A stretch of DNA of 64,000 nucleotides from Deltaproteobacteria bacterium (GTDB lineage: Bacteria; Myxococcota_A; UBA796; CAJQPC01): positions 1-64,000 of the forward strand of contig JADKFE010000027.1 of NCBI GenBank assembly GCA_016717595.1, in the 5' to 3' direction. Positions 7,602-16,606 of the stretch are shown here, one piece after another; positions within the stretch are counted from its first letter, which is position 1, and each line of letters begins with the position of its first letter. The position numbers and the translations under genes are program-made. The notes beneath the pieces were generated by a model. That model worked only from the letters and a program-made list of their open reading frames with translations, did not search any database and was not told the DNA's origin.

Positions 7602-8339
7602 ATGTTGCCCCTCGCGCTCGTGCTCTCCTTGCTCATCGGAGTCTCGCTGGGCCTGCTCGGCGGCGGCGGCTCCATCCTCACCACGCCTATCCTCATCTAC
7701 GCCTTGGGTGTTGAGCCCAAAGAGGCCATCGCGACGTCATTGTTGGTGGTGGCGATCACCTCCGTCGCCGGGGCGATTCAGCACTTCCGCCAAGGCAACG
7801 TCGAGCTCAAGATCGGCCTGATCTTCGGCGCCGCGGGCATGGTCGGCGCGGGCCTCGGCGGCTTCGCGGCGGACTGGGTGCCCACGAAGGTGCTGCTGGT
7901 GCTGTTCGCGATGATGATGCTCGCGACGGCCTTCTTCATGTACAAGGGGCGCAGCGGCTCTGAGGAGGAGCGCCCGCCTCAGGCGATGTGGCGGGTGATC
8001 GTCGATGGCCTGGTCGTCGGTGTGGTCACGGGCCTCGTCGGCGCGGGCGGCGGCTTCTTGGTGGTGCCCGCCTTGAACCTGCTCGGCGGTCTGCCGATGC
8101 GTAAGGCCGTGGGCACCTCCTTGCTGGTCATCGCGCTCAAAGGTTTCGCGGGCTATGCCGGCCACGCCGCGCACATCGACATCGACATGGGCCTCGCGGC
8201 GCTGGTCTCGGTGAGCGCCGTCGTAGGCTCGGTGGTCGGCGGCCGACTCACCAACCTCATCTCCCCGGACACGCTGCGCAGAGGCTTCGCGGTGTTTGTC
8301 TTGGTGATGGCGGTCTTTGTGCTCGCTAAAGAGCTGTGA
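7602..8339 (+). CDS. TauE/SafE family sulfite/sulfur anion exporter
   Basis: This 245-residue integral membrane protein has the TauE/SafE internal duplication. Each half begins with a Gly-rich re-entrant-like motif: GGGGSILTTPILIY near residue 20 and GAGGGFLVVPALNLLGG near 147. About seven or eight hydrophobic segments are visible. The family exports sulfite, sulfoacetate or related sulfur compounds; in sulfide-oxidising gene sets it often sits with persulfide genes. I chose ATG at 7602 because CTGAGG lies just upstream and the first transmembrane helix starts immediately (MLPLALVLSLL). It is the first gene after a sigma-54 promoter and is followed by two YeeE/YedE half-transporters, so the three probably form a sulfur transport operon. 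Confidence 0.9.
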   Translation: MLPLALVLSLLIGVSLGLLGGGGSILTTPILIYALGVEPKEAIATSLLVVAITSVAGAIQHFRQGNVELKIGLIFGAAGMVGAGLGGFAADWVPTKVLLVLFAMMMLATAFFMYKGRSGSEEERPPQAMWRVIVDGLVVGVVTGLVGAGGGFLVVPALNLLGGLPMRKAVGTSLLVIALKGFAGYAGHAAHIDIDMGLAALVSVSAVVGSVVGGRLTNLISPDTLRRGFAVFVLVMAVFVLAKEL

Positions 8340-8403
8340 GCCGAGGCGCGCGCTCCGGCATCATGTTCCCTTCTGCGTCTTCGCGCTCCCCCAAGGAGGC
8401 CCT

Positions 8404-8834
<431 letters not shown>

Positions 8835-8835
<1 letters not shown>

Positions 8836-9290
8836 TGCGCGCGACGATGAGCGTCTTCTTGCTCGGCCTGCTCTTCGGCGCGGGCCTCGTGATCTCCGGG
8901 ATGACCCAGCCCGCGAAGGTCGTGAACTTCTTAAACATCGCCGGGAGCTGGGACGCCTCCTTGGCGTTTGTGATGGGCGGCGCCATGGGCGTGAACCTCA
9001 TCGCCACGCGGCTGATGCCACGCTTCAATGCGCCGATCTTCGGCGGCGCCTTCGCCTTGCCCACCCGCACCGACATCGACCCTCGCCTGGTCGGCGGCGC
9101 GGCGCTGTTTGGCGTGGGCTGGGGCCTCGGCGGCTTCTGCCCGGGCCCTGCCCTGGTCAGCGTGGTCGGCGGCGCGTCCGAGGCGCTGATCTTTGTCGGG
9201 GCGATGCTCGGCGGCATGGCGCTGTTTCACCTCGCCGACACCACGGTGCTCGCCCCGGCGAAGCCCGCTGTGGAGGCGGGCAAGGCCTGA
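8835..9290 (+). CDS. YeeE/YedE family sulfur transporter, second half (DUF6691)
   Basis: This is the 151-residue partner of the preceding half-transporter. It has four hydrophobic helices and the family signature GLGGFCPGPALVS around residue 97, with the conserved Cys-Pro-Gly. The segment MTQPAKVVNFLNIAGSWD near residue 17 is typical of the second half of PmpB/DUF6691 proteins. The start codon overlaps the stop of the upstream gene, indicating coupled translation and a heteromeric transporter. The likely role is moving thiosulfate, sulfane sulfur or a related anion across the inner membrane. Nothing in the window shows which sulfur species, and no sulfide:quinone reductase or persulfide dioxygenase is nearby. 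Confidence 0.88.
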
Positions 9291-9304
9291 GGCCTAGACC
9301 CGCG

Positions 9305-9868
9305 CTAGTCCATACAGCCGATCTTCTCGGCCTTGGCGCGCTTGAGGTACTCGATGTTGGCGGTGGCCACGTCGCTCATCTTCTCGGGCTTAAAGTTCGG
9401 GTCGGCCTTGTACCAGGGCTGGCTCTCGAACTCTTTCCGCCACTTGGGATCCTTAAAGGTGTAGCCGTAGGTGGCGTAGATGCAGTTGCGGAAGCGGTCG
9501 TAGATGTCGCAGGTGGGCACGTCGTTTGTGGGCCAGTCGAACTCGCAGGCGTCTTTGTCGGCGTGGCCGCAGAGGCCGCAGAAGTTGTCCTTGACGAGCT
9601 CGTAGGGCACCTCGGTCAAGATCGCGCACTGGTGTTGGCAGGTCTCTTTGCTCACATGGGACGGCGAGCCGGAGGCGGGCTCTAACCCCTGGGCGGGGGC
9701 CTCGGGGGCCTTCGGCGGGGCCTGGGTGGGGCTCGGCGGGGTCTCATCAGCGGCGGTGATCGGCGGCGGCGGCGCCTCCTCCGTCTCGGCGCTCCCGCCG
9801 CAGGCCAAGGTGAAGGCCCCGAGGACGGAGAGCATCGTCAACACAGACAAGCAGCGGGCGGCGCGCAT
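9305..9868 (-). CDS. YARHG-domain lipoprotein
   Basis: This is a secreted lipoprotein of 187 residues. It has a signal peptide ending in the lipobox FTLAC, a Pro/Ala-rich linker, a cysteine-rich block with eight or so Cys (CQHQCAIL, NFCGLCGH, DACEFDW, TCDIYD), and a C-terminal YARHG-like domain (NCIYATYGYTFKDPKW, then QPWYKADPNFKP). YARHG is a small extracytoplasmic domain of unknown biochemical role in bacterial envelope proteins. ATG at 9868 has AAGGA at good spacing. An in-frame ATG at 9892 overlaps the stop of the upstream lipoprotein gene (AAATGA) and is also possible. Coupling to that gene suggests both lipoproteins are made together. Confidence 0.75.
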   Translation of the reverse strand: MRAARCLSVLTMLSVLGAFTLACGGSAETEEAPPPPITAADETPPSPTQAPPKAPEAPAQGLEPASGSPSHVSKETCQHQCAILTEVPYELVKDNFCGLCGHADKDACEFDWPTNDVPTCDIYDRFRNCIYATYGYTFKDPKWRKEFESQPWYKADPNFKPEKMSDVATANIEYLKRAKAEKIGCMD

Positions 9869-9888
9869 CGGCGGATCCTTGGCGAGGG

Positions 9889-10593
9889 TCATTTGGAGTA
9901 GCGGGTGAGCTGGAAGTAGCTGGTCTTCACGAAGCCGACCCCTTTGGCGTAGTGCGAGACGCCGGGGACGTCGACGGTCTCTACCCGCAGCGCCGTGTAG
10001 GCCCCGGCGGGCACGTTGACGTCTTCTTCAGCGGTGACCTCGAAGGTGTAGCTGAGGGAGCTGCCGTCGTCGCCGCCGTTGGAGTCGGTGTACGTGTTGG
10101 TCTGATCCGAGACCCAGCTCGTGCCGAGCGTCAGGGTTCGGGGCAAGACGAGGGCGCCGTTGGTGTAGGTCGTGTCGGTCCAGCCGTCGTACTCGTAGTT
10201 CGACGCGACCACGGTGTAGAAGTTGTACGACGCGAGCAGCACCATGCCCTCGTCGCCGCAGCGGTATTGGCTCGTGGTCGTCGAGTCCTGGGTGAAGGTG
10301 GTGCCTTCGATGTTCAGGGTGGTGACCAGCTCGACGTCTTTGCCGTCGATGGCGGTGACCTCGACGACGTAGGGGCCGGTGGTGCCTTGGCCGTCGTTGT
10401 AGTCGTACTCCCAGGTGGTGCCGACGCCGTTGACGCCAGAGTACTCGCCGCAGAGCCCACCCGCGACGACGCCATCGCCATCGCCGCTGTCGTCTGGTGA
10501 GGCGGTGTCATCCCCTCGCCCAATCTTGTCGCCGCCCATACAGGCCAGGGTGAACATGGAGGAGATGGCGATGAAGGCGGCGGAGAGGCGCAT
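9889..10593 (-). CDS. Predicted lipoprotein, beta-rich
   Basis: This 234-residue protein has a short signal peptide and a lipobox-like FTLACMGG, followed by an Asp/Gly/Ser-rich linker (DDTASPDDSGDGDG). The mature part (residues 45-234) is rich in Thr, Tyr, Val and Gly and looks like an all-beta domain with two cysteines (GLCGEYSG, YRCGDEG). I do not recognise a family with certainty. It vaguely resembles lipocalin-like or DUF-type envelope lipoproteins with a GTSW...Y...V pattern. It is immediately upstream of, and overlaps by four bases, the possible upstream start of the YARHG lipoprotein gene on the same strand. No function can be assigned. Confidence 0.75.
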   Translation of the reverse strand: MRLSAAFIAISSMFTLACMGGDKIGRGDDTASPDDSGDGDGVVAGGLCGEYSGVNGVGTTWEYDYNDGQGTTGPYVVEVTAIDGKDVELVTTLNIEGTTFTQDSTTTSQYRCGDEGMVLLASYNFYTVVASNYEYDGWTDTTYTNGALVLPRTLTLGTSWVSDQTNTYTDSNGGDDGSSLSYTFEVTAEEDVNVPAGAYTALRVETVDVPGVSHYAKGVGFVKTSYFQLTRYSK

Positions 10594-10644
10594 CGTGGCG
10601 TCCTAGGAGAGCTTTGGCGTGAGGTCGCCCGAAGGGACGCCGCC

Positions 10645-11061
10645 TTATCCCGGCGACTTGGGGGGGGCGAGCTCTGCGCCGTGGTTGACCGTGTAGGCCG
10701 CGTACGACTTCTCCTCCACGAGCGCGCTGCCCAAGGCCTCGTTCACCGCCCGTTTGAGCGCCGCGCGCTGGTCGTTGAGCTGGTAGACCGAGCGCGCCAA
10801 GGCCACAAACTCCGGGCCGAACTCCGCGCGGTGCTCCAAGGCACGAAGGGCGTCCTCGACGTCCCACAGCCGCTCGTTCACCGCCGCCAGGGCGGGCTCC
10901 TCGGCCAAGCGGGGGAAGGCCTGGGCGTCCCAGCGCGCCTGGAGCAGCGTGAGCTCGGCGTGTACGTTCTGGAGCTTCTCGGGCGCCGTGATGCGCCGGG
11001 CCTTGATGCGTAAGATGGTGATTCGGTCGAGCACGTCGCCCAACGGCAGCGGGATCTCCAC
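10645..11061 (-). CDS. DUF6165 family protein
   Basis: This 138-residue cytoplasmic protein starts with VEIPLPLGDVLDRITILRIK and carries the family pattern of an N-terminal hydrophobic strand, a helical middle (ELTLLQARWD, LWDVEDALRALE) and the C-terminal VYQLNDQRAALKRAVNEALG then EEKSY. The overall layout matches DUF6165, which is common near polysaccharide and glycosyltransferase genes in other bacteria; its biochemical role is not established. I chose GTG at 11061 because the protein then begins at the conserved strand, and longer starts would overlap the upstream SDR gene. It sits 17 bases after the SDR stop on the same strand, so the two are likely co-transcribed. Confidence 0.75.
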   Translation of the reverse strand: MEIPLPLGDVLDRITILRIKARRITAPEKLQNVHAELTLLQARWDAQAFPRLAEEPALAAVNERLWDVEDALRALEHRAEFGPEFVALARSVYQLNDQRAALKRAVNEALGSALVEEKSYAAYTVNHGAELAPPKSPG

Positions 11062-11078
11062 AGGGGCGCGACTCCGGC

Positions 11079-11804
11079 TCAGGTGGTGATGAGGGGCTGC
11101 ATGACGATCTCGCTCACGAGGTAGGCGCCGGAGGTACACACCAGCTCCACCACAGACCGGGCGACCTCCTCAGGGCGCATAAAGTCGCGCTCGGGGTCGA
11201 GGTGGCTGGGGAAGGGCAGCACCTCTTGGGTGGCCCAGAACGGCGTGTCGATGCCGCCGGGGCAGACGTTACACACGCGGATGTTGTGTTTGCGGGCCTC
11301 CATCGCCAGCACCCCGGTGTAGCCCGTGACCGCCCACTTGGAGGCGCAGTACACGCTCTCGTTGGGCAGGTGCAGCTTCCCGGCGATGGAGCTGATGTTG
11401 ATGATGAAGCCGCCGCGCTGCTCCTTCATCACGTTGAACGCCGCTTGGCAGCCGTGAATCACGCCCTTGACGTTGGTGTCGAGGATGGCCTCGATCTCGT
11501 TGGGGGTGTAGGTGCCCACGGCGCCATACACCGCGAGGCCGGCGTTGTTGATCATCACGTCGATGCGCCCGAACTCGCCGACCGTGGCGTCGATGAGCGA
11601 TTGCACCTCTCCGGCGATGCGCACATCCGTCTGCACCGCGATGGCGTCGTGGCATTGTTGGGCGAGCTCATCAATCTCGGGGCTGGTGCGCGCGCCCAAC
11701 GAGAGCCGCGCACCTTCAGCGTCAAACGCCAGCGCCAAGGCCCTTCCGAGGCCTCGCCCTGCGCCGGTGATGCACACCACCTTGTCCTCAAGCCGCTTTG
11801 CCAC
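11079..11804 (-). CDS. Short-chain dehydrogenase/reductase (SDR)
   Basis: This is a classical SDR of 241 residues. It has the cofactor motif TGAGRGLG near residue 14, the NNAG motif (MINNAGLAVYGA), the catalytic serine in NISSIAGK and the YxxxK pair in YCASK near residue 150. An arginine-rich basic patch after beta-2 is weak (GARTS), so NADP or NAD preference is not certain. SDRs reduce or oxidise carbonyl/alcohol groups; the substrate is unknown. The start is GTG at 11804 with GGAG upstream. It is followed by the DUF6165 gene. A second SDR in this window (54718-55500) is only distantly similar. Confidence 0.9.
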   Translation of the reverse strand: MAKRLEDKVVCITGAGRGLGRALALAFDAEGARLSLGARTSPEIDELAQQCHDAIAVQTDVRIAGEVQSLIDATVGEFGRIDVMINNAGLAVYGAVGTYTPNEIEAILDTNVKGVIHGCQAAFNVMKEQRGGFIINISSIAGKLHLPNESVYCASKWAVTGYTGVLAMEARKHNIRVCNVCPGGIDTPFWATQEVLPFPSHLDPERDFMRPEEVARSVVELVCTSGAYLVSEIVMQPLITT

Positions 11805-11916
11805 AGGATCTCCGAGCCGCCGACTCAGGCCCGGTGAAGGCCGGGGCTTCTCAAGCGGGTCACTGCGCGCTATTGTAGTCTGCTATGCGACTCACCGGCT
11901 TCAACTCGCCCTCTCT

Positions 11917-12786
11917 TTGGCGCTCATCACGTCGCCCCTGTGGTCCGTCGCCGCCTCAATTGGGCTCTGCGCGCTCATCGCCTGCGGTGGCGTCGGCTTC
12001 GACCCCCTGGAGGACGGCACCACGGGCGACAGCACCGCCGCTGAGGAGACCGGGGGATGGCGCCCTGGTCAAGGCAAAGACAGCGAGCCTCCCGACACCG
12101 GGCCGATCAACCCGATCCCCCAGCTCAGCCGGTTCGCGGCGCACGAAGACGGCGACAAGGTGCGCTTCTTCTTCACCCTCGACGACGAAGACGACAACAT
12201 GACCGGGGGCAGCGTCACCCTGCGGTTCGACGCCATCGCCAGCCAGACCTACGCCTACCCCGACCAGGTCGGCGGCTCCGGCAAGTCTCGCAGCCTCACC
12301 TGGGCGGTTGAGCTGTTCGCCGTCGACACCCCCCATCTCGGCTTCTTGCAGGCCGTTGACTCCGTCGGCAACGCCTCGGGCGAGACCAGCGCCGTGTTCA
12401 TCCGGCCCACCTGGCGCGCCGCGACCACAGAGACCGGCGACACCTTCGGCAAGGCCGGCAGCGTCGGGGCGGTCACCCTGCCCGGGCTCATCACCGGGGA
12501 GCTCAGCGCCGCGTCCAACAACGGCTCGGACTACACCGGGGACGTAGACTTCGTGCGGTTCACCGTGCCCCAGTCCCGCGAACACACGCTCTTGTTGACC
12601 TGGGACGACCCCTCCGCCGACTTCGACCTGTTCTTGATGAGCGCGGGGCCCACTGACCTCGCCAGCTCCGCCACGACGGCTTTCCCCGAGCGGCTTAGCT
12701 TCGCGCTCACCGGGAACGTCGAGTACACCGTGGCCATCGCCGGGTGGGCGGGCGGCGGCGCCGCCTGGAACCTACGCATCGAGTGA
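11917..12786 (+). CDS. Predicted lipoprotein with PPC-like C-terminal domain
   Basis: The protein has a hydrophobic N-terminus ending in a lipobox-like LIACGG, an acidic linker (TTGDSTAAEETGG), an Ig/FN3-like beta domain (about residues 70-165) and a C-terminal domain resembling bacterial pre-peptidase C-terminal (PPC) modules (VDFVRFTVPQ, then WDDPSADFDLFLM). Such proteins are anchored outside the inner membrane or on the cell surface; no enzyme motif is present. The start is uncertain. There is no ATG or GTG in frame near the signal peptide, and I used TTG at 11917. An ATG at 11885 lies in another frame, so a small frameshift upstream cannot be excluded. It is followed 17 bases later by glmU. 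Confidence 0.7.
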   Translation: MALITSPLWSVAASIGLCALIACGGVGFDPLEDGTTGDSTAAEETGGWRPGQGKDSEPPDTGPINPIPQLSRFAAHEDGDKVRFFFTLDDEDDNMTGGSVTLRFDAIASQTYAYPDQVGGSGKSRSLTWAVELFAVDTPHLGFLQAVDSVGNASGETSAVFIRPTWRAATTETGDTFGKAGSVGAVTLPGLITGELSAASNNGSDYTGDVDFVRFTVPQSREHTLLLTWDDPSADFDLFLMSAGPTDLASSATTAFPERLSFALTGNVEYTVAIAGWAGGGAAWNLRIE

Positions 12787-12802
12787 CGATCAGGAGGCCC
12801 CC

Positions 12803-14203
12803 ATGATGCCCACGGCGCTGATCCTCGCCGCAGGACGCGGCACGCGGATGCGCTCGGCGCTGCCGAAGGTGCTCCACCCCATCTGTGGCCAGACGATGCT
12901 CGGCTGGGTGCTTCACGCCGCCAAAGGCGCGGGGCTCAGCCCCGTCGTCGTCGTCGGCCACGAGGCCGAGCGTGTGCGCGCCGCCCTGCCCCCGGGCACG
13001 CCGAGCCCGCTCCAAGCCCAGACCTTAGGCACCGGCCACGCGGTGCTCTGCGCCGTAGACGCCTTGCCCCGGGAGGGCGTGATCGTCGTGCTCGCCGGAG
13101 ACACCCCGCTCCTGCGCGCCGAGACGCTCAGCCGCCTGCTCAGCGGCCACGGCGACGCCGCCTGCACCGTGCTCACGGGCTTGATCCCCGAGGCGGAGGT
13201 CACCCGCTCGGCCTACGGGCGCCTCGTGCGGGACGCCGAGGGTGTGGCCCAGCGCATCGTCGAGGCCGCCGAGGCCAGCGCACAAGAGCGCCAGATCCGT
13301 GAGTTCAACAGCGGGGTGTACTGCTTTGACGCCGCGTGGCTCGTTCAGGCGGTGCTGCCGACGCTCAAGCCGCACCCGCCCAAAGGCGAGTTTTACCTCA
13401 CCGACGCCATCGAGGCCGCCGCCGCCGCGGGCCGCCTGCGCGCCGTGCTCCACGACGGCGACAACGACGAGCTCGCCGGGGTGAACGATCGCGCCGCCTT
13501 GGCCTGGGCCGAGACGCGGCTGCGCAACCGGATCAACACGGCCTGGATGATGTCTGGGGTCACCATGACCGACCCCGCGACGACCTACATCCACCACGGC
13601 GTCACCTTGGGCGAAGACGTCACCTTGGGGCCGAACGTGACCCTCTCCGGCGGCACCACCGTGGCCCCTGGGGCGATCATCGGGCCGTCGTGTGTGCTCG
13701 AGGGCTGCGTCGTCGGGCCTGGGGTTGAGGTGTTGCCGTTCACCCACGCCGTTGGCGCCACCCTCGGCGCGCGCAGCCGCGTCGGCCCCTACGCCCGGCT
13801 GCGGGAGGGCACGGTCTTGGGCGAAGGGGTTCATGTCGGCAACTTCGTCGAGACCAAGAAGGCCACCCTGCACGCGGGCGCCAAGGCGAACCACCTCACC
13901 TACCTGGGCGACGTCGAGGTGGGGGCCAAAGCGAACATCGGCGCGGGCACCATCACCTGCAACTACGACGGCTACGCCAAACACCGCACCACCATCGGCG
14001 CCGGGGCGTTCATCGGCTCCAACTCGGCCTTGGTCGCGCCGATCACCATCGGCGCCGGGGCCCTGGTCGCCGCGGGCTCCACGGTCGTGAAGGACGTGCC
14101 CGACGACGCCTTGGCCCTGGCCCGCGGCCCCCAGGTGAACCACCCTGGCCGAGGCCGGGAGCTGCGCGCCCACCTCGCGGGGAAGGCCGGCAAGACGCCA
14201 TGA
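12803..14203 (+). CDS. glmU: Bifunctional GlmU: GlcNAc-1-P uridyltransferase / GlcN-1-P acetyltransferase
   Basis: GlmU makes UDP-N-acetylglucosamine, the precursor of peptidoglycan and LPS. At 466 residues it has the usual length. The N-terminal pyrophosphorylase domain has the nucleotide motif LAAGRGTRMRS at residue 8, TLGTGHAV and the metal-site region EFNSGVYCF. The C-terminal half is a left-handed beta helix of hexapeptide repeats (GEDVTLGPNVTLSGG and later) with the acetyltransferase residues in HVGNFVETKKA, NHLTYLGD and NIGAGTITCNYDG. The ATG at 12803 follows AGGAGG. It is 17 bases downstream of the lipoprotein gene and ten bases upstream of the helicase gene, so the three may be co-transcribed. 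Confidence 0.96.
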   Translation: MMPTALILAAGRGTRMRSALPKVLHPICGQTMLGWVLHAAKGAGLSPVVVVGHEAERVRAALPPGTPSPLQAQTLGTGHAVLCAVDALPREGVIVVLAGDTPLLRAETLSRLLSGHGDAACTVLTGLIPEAEVTRSAYGRLVRDAEGVAQRIVEAAEASAQERQIREFNSGVYCFDAAWLVQAVLPTLKPHPPKGEFYLTDAIEAAAAAGRLRAVLHDGDNDELAGVNDRAALAWAETRLRNRINTAWMMSGVTMTDPATTYIHHGVTLGEDVTLGPNVTLSGGTTVAPGAIIGPSCVLEGCVVGPGVEVLPFTHAVGATLGARSRVGPYARLREGTVLGEGVHVGNFVETKKATLHAGAKANHLTYLGDVEVGAKANIGAGTITCNYDGYAKHRTTIGAGAFIGSNSALVAPITIGAGALVAAGSTVVKDVPDDALALARGPQVNHPGRGRELRAHLAGKAGKTP

Positions 14204-14213
14204 GGGCGCCAGC

Positions 14214-16511
14214 ATGAGCGACACCAACGCGCCGGAGCACCTTCGGGGCCTAAACCCCGAGCAGCTCGACGCGGTGACCTGCACTGAAGGCCCCCTGCTC
14301 ATCCTCGCCGGGGCGGGCTCGGGCAAGACCCGCGTGCTCACCCGGCGCGTGGCGCACCTCTTACACATCGGCGTGCGCCCGTGGAACATCCTCGCGGTGA
14401 CCTTCACGAACAAGGCCGCCCGGGAGATGGCCGAGCGGGTTCACGCCTTGGTCGGCCCCGCGGGCAAAGACGTGCGCCTGGGCACCTTTCACAGCACCTG
14501 CTCCTTCTTCTTGCGCCACGAGATCGAGCGCCTGGGCTACACCCGGGGCTTCGTGATCTACGACCAAGACGACCAGCTCCGCGTCGCCAAAGACGTCATC
14601 AAGGAGCTCAAGGTCGATCCCGACAAGTTCACGCCCAAGGCGCTGCTCGGCGTGTTTGACCGGGCCAAGAACCGGCTGACCTTGCCCCACAACCTCCCCG
14701 GCGAGGAGGTCACCCCCGTGGCCCAGAAGGCGCTGCGGGCCTACGAGCGGCGGCTGCGTGAGGCGAACGCCGTCGACTTCAACGACATCATCAACTTAAG
14801 CCTCCGCATCCTGCGGGAGCACCCCGACGTGCTCGAGCGTTGGCGCGCCCGCTGGCGATACCTGCTCGTCGATGAGTACCAAGACACCAACCTCGCCCAG
14901 TACCACCTCATCCGCCTGCTCGCCGGGGGCCGCCGAAACCTCGCGGTGGTGGGCGACGACGACCAGTCGATCTACGCCTTCCGCGGCGCCGACATCCGCA
15001 ACATCCTCGACTTTGAGGAGGACTTCCCCGACGCCCGGGTGATCCGCCTCGAGCAAAACTACCGCTCCACGGGCAGCGTGCTCAAGGCCGCCACCGCCGT
15101 CGTGCGGAACAACCTGCGCCGCAAGGTCAAGGAGCTGTGGACCTCTGAAGGGGACGGCGAGCCCCTGCACCTCATCACCGCGCCCGACGAAGAACAAGAG
15201 GCCGCCCGGGTGGTCGAGGACCTCAAGGGCCTCTTCGTGAGCCAGTACAAGCCCGCCGACGTGGCGATCATCTACCGCACCAACGCCCGGTCTCGGCCCT
15301 TTGAGCAGGCGCTGATGCACGCGAGGATCCCCTACAACCTCGTCGGCGCCCGGCGCTTCTATGAGCGGCGTGAGGTCAAAGACATGCTCGCCTGGGCGCG
15401 GCTGGTGCTCAACCCCTCCGATGGCGCGGCCTTCGCCCGGGTGGTGGGCCTGCGCCGGGGCATCGGTGACAAAGCCATTGAGCAGGTCACCGCCGAGGCC
15501 GAGGCCCGCGGGCTCTCCGTCGTCACCGCCGCCCGCCGCGTCGCCGCCCAGCCCGGCCGCGGCGCCAAGCCCCTCAAAGATCTGCTCGCGCTCCTCGATC
15601 TCTTCATCGATGAGCTCCCGCGGCACAGCCCCGGCCCGTTTCTGCAGCTCATCGCCGAGCGCAGCGGCTACCTCGACGCCGTGCGCAGCGAAGGCGCGGA
15701 AGAGGCCGAAGATCGCCTGCGAAACCTGAGCGAGCTGTTCAACGCCGCCGAGGTCGAAGAGACGATCACCGAGAACCCCACCCCCGGCGAGCGCCTCCAG
15801 CTCTTCCTCGATCGCGCCACGCTCTCCGGCCAAGACGACGATCTCGACAACAGTCAGGGCCGAGTCACCCTGCTCACCGCGCACCTCGCGAAGGGCCTGG
15901 AGTTCCCCGTGGTGTTCGTCGCTGGGCTGTGTGAGGGCAGCTTCCCGATGCTGCGCGAGCGCACCTTAGAGGAGGACGTCGAAGAAGAGCGCCGCCTGCT
16001 CTACGTCGCGATCACCCGCGCTCGCCAACGCCTGACCTTCACCCGGTACTTGCGCCGAATGCGCTACGGCGGCGGCGGCTGGGCCGACGTCCCCCGCAGC
16101 CGCTTTCACGATGAGATCCCCCCCGAGCTGTTCCAGGCCCCGCGCGGTCGTCTTGGCGCGCCAGCCACACCTCTGGCGAGGCCCTCGACGGTGCCCAGCG
16201 AGGCCCAAAAGAAGCTCGACGCCTTCCTCAAGCAGGTCAACCCCAGCGGCGGCGCCGGGGGTGGCCGACGCGGCGACACCACAAACGCGCCAGAGAACGA
16301 CGAGCACAGCGAGCGCACCTTGCGCCTCCCCAAGAGCGTCGAGGAGCTACGCGCCGGGCAAGAGATTCACCACGCCGAGCTCGGTGATGGCAAGATCGTG
16401 AGCCGAGTGAGCATGGGCGCGGGGCTCATGCTCATCGTGATGTTCAACAAGGCGGGTCGCAAGATGATCGACCCGCGGCGAGACCCCTTGGAGCTGATCC
16501 TGCGCCGATGA
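14214..16511 (+). CDS. UvrD/PcrA-type superfamily 1 DNA helicase
   Basis: This 765-residue ATP-dependent 3'-5' DNA helicase has the full SF1A motif set: Q motif GLNPEQLDAV, Walker A AGAGSGKT near residue 27, Ia TFTNKAAREM, motif II LVDEYQDTN, motif III GDDDQSIYAFRGA, motif IV QNYRS, motif V TAHLAKGLEFPVVF and motif VI YVAITRARQRL. After a Pro/Gly-rich linker, the C-terminus (residues 710-765, VHHAELGDGKI-like) is the Tudor-like domain that binds RNA polymerase in PcrA/UvrD. It probably serves nucleotide excision repair and removal of RecA or RNA polymerase obstacles. uvrD and pcrA cannot be separated by eye, so no symbol is given. A hairpin terminator follows. Confidence 0.94.
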   Translation: MSDTNAPEHLRGLNPEQLDAVTCTEGPLLILAGAGSGKTRVLTRRVAHLLHIGVRPWNILAVTFTNKAAREMAERVHALVGPAGKDVRLGTFHSTCSFFLRHEIERLGYTRGFVIYDQDDQLRVAKDVIKELKVDPDKFTPKALLGVFDRAKNRLTLPHNLPGEEVTPVAQKALRAYERRLREANAVDFNDIINLSLRILREHPDVLERWRARWRYLLVDEYQDTNLAQYHLIRLLAGGRRNLAVVGDDDQSIYAFRGADIRNILDFEEDFPDARVIRLEQNYRSTGSVLKAATAVVRNNLRRKVKELWTSEGDGEPLHLITAPDEEQEAARVVEDLKGLFVSQYKPADVAIIYRTNARSRPFEQALMHARIPYNLVGARRFYERREVKDMLAWARLVLNPSDGAAFARVVGLRRGIGDKAIEQVTAEAEARGLSVVTAARRVAAQPGRGAKPLKDLLALLDLFIDELPRHSPGPFLQLIAERSGYLDAVRSEGAEEAEDRLRNLSELFNAAEVEETITENPTPGERLQLFLDRATLSGQDDDLDNSQGRVTLLTAHLAKGLEFPVVFVAGLCEGSFPMLRERTLEEDVEEERRLLYVAITRARQRLTFTRYLRRMRYGGGGWADVPRSRFHDEIPPELFQAPRGRLGAPATPLARPSTVPSEAQKKLDAFLKQVNPSGGAGGGRRGDTTNAPENDEHSERTLRLPKSVEELRAGQEIHHAELGDGKIVSRVSMGAGLMLIVMFNKAGRKMIDPRRDPLELILRR

Positions 16512-16515
16512 CGAC

Positions 16516-16543
16516 CGCCCCCGCGTGAGGGGGCGTTGTGTTG
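16516..16543 (+). terminator. Hairpin terminator after the helicase gene
   Basis: CGCCCCC (16516-16522) and GGGGGCG (16529-16535) form a perfect 7-base stem with a 6-base loop. The stem starts five bases after the helicase stop and is followed by the T-rich TTGTGTTG. It should act as an intrinsic terminator of moderate strength for the glmU-helicase unit. Confidence 0.6.
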
Positions 16544-16606
16544 AGCGCGGGGCCCGTGGTAGTCTTGCTCCTGGTCCAGCCAGGGATCTCGGATGGGATC
16601 GACGGA

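Noticed and set aside
7066..7821. Open frame crossing the sigma-54 region on the plus strand
   Set aside because: No ribosome binding site, no recognisable protein, and it overlaps TauE/SafE in a different frame.
13025..14413. 462-codon open frame on the minus strand across glmU and the helicase start
   Set aside because: Overlaps two strongly supported plus-strand genes with complete motif sets; composition is shadow-like.
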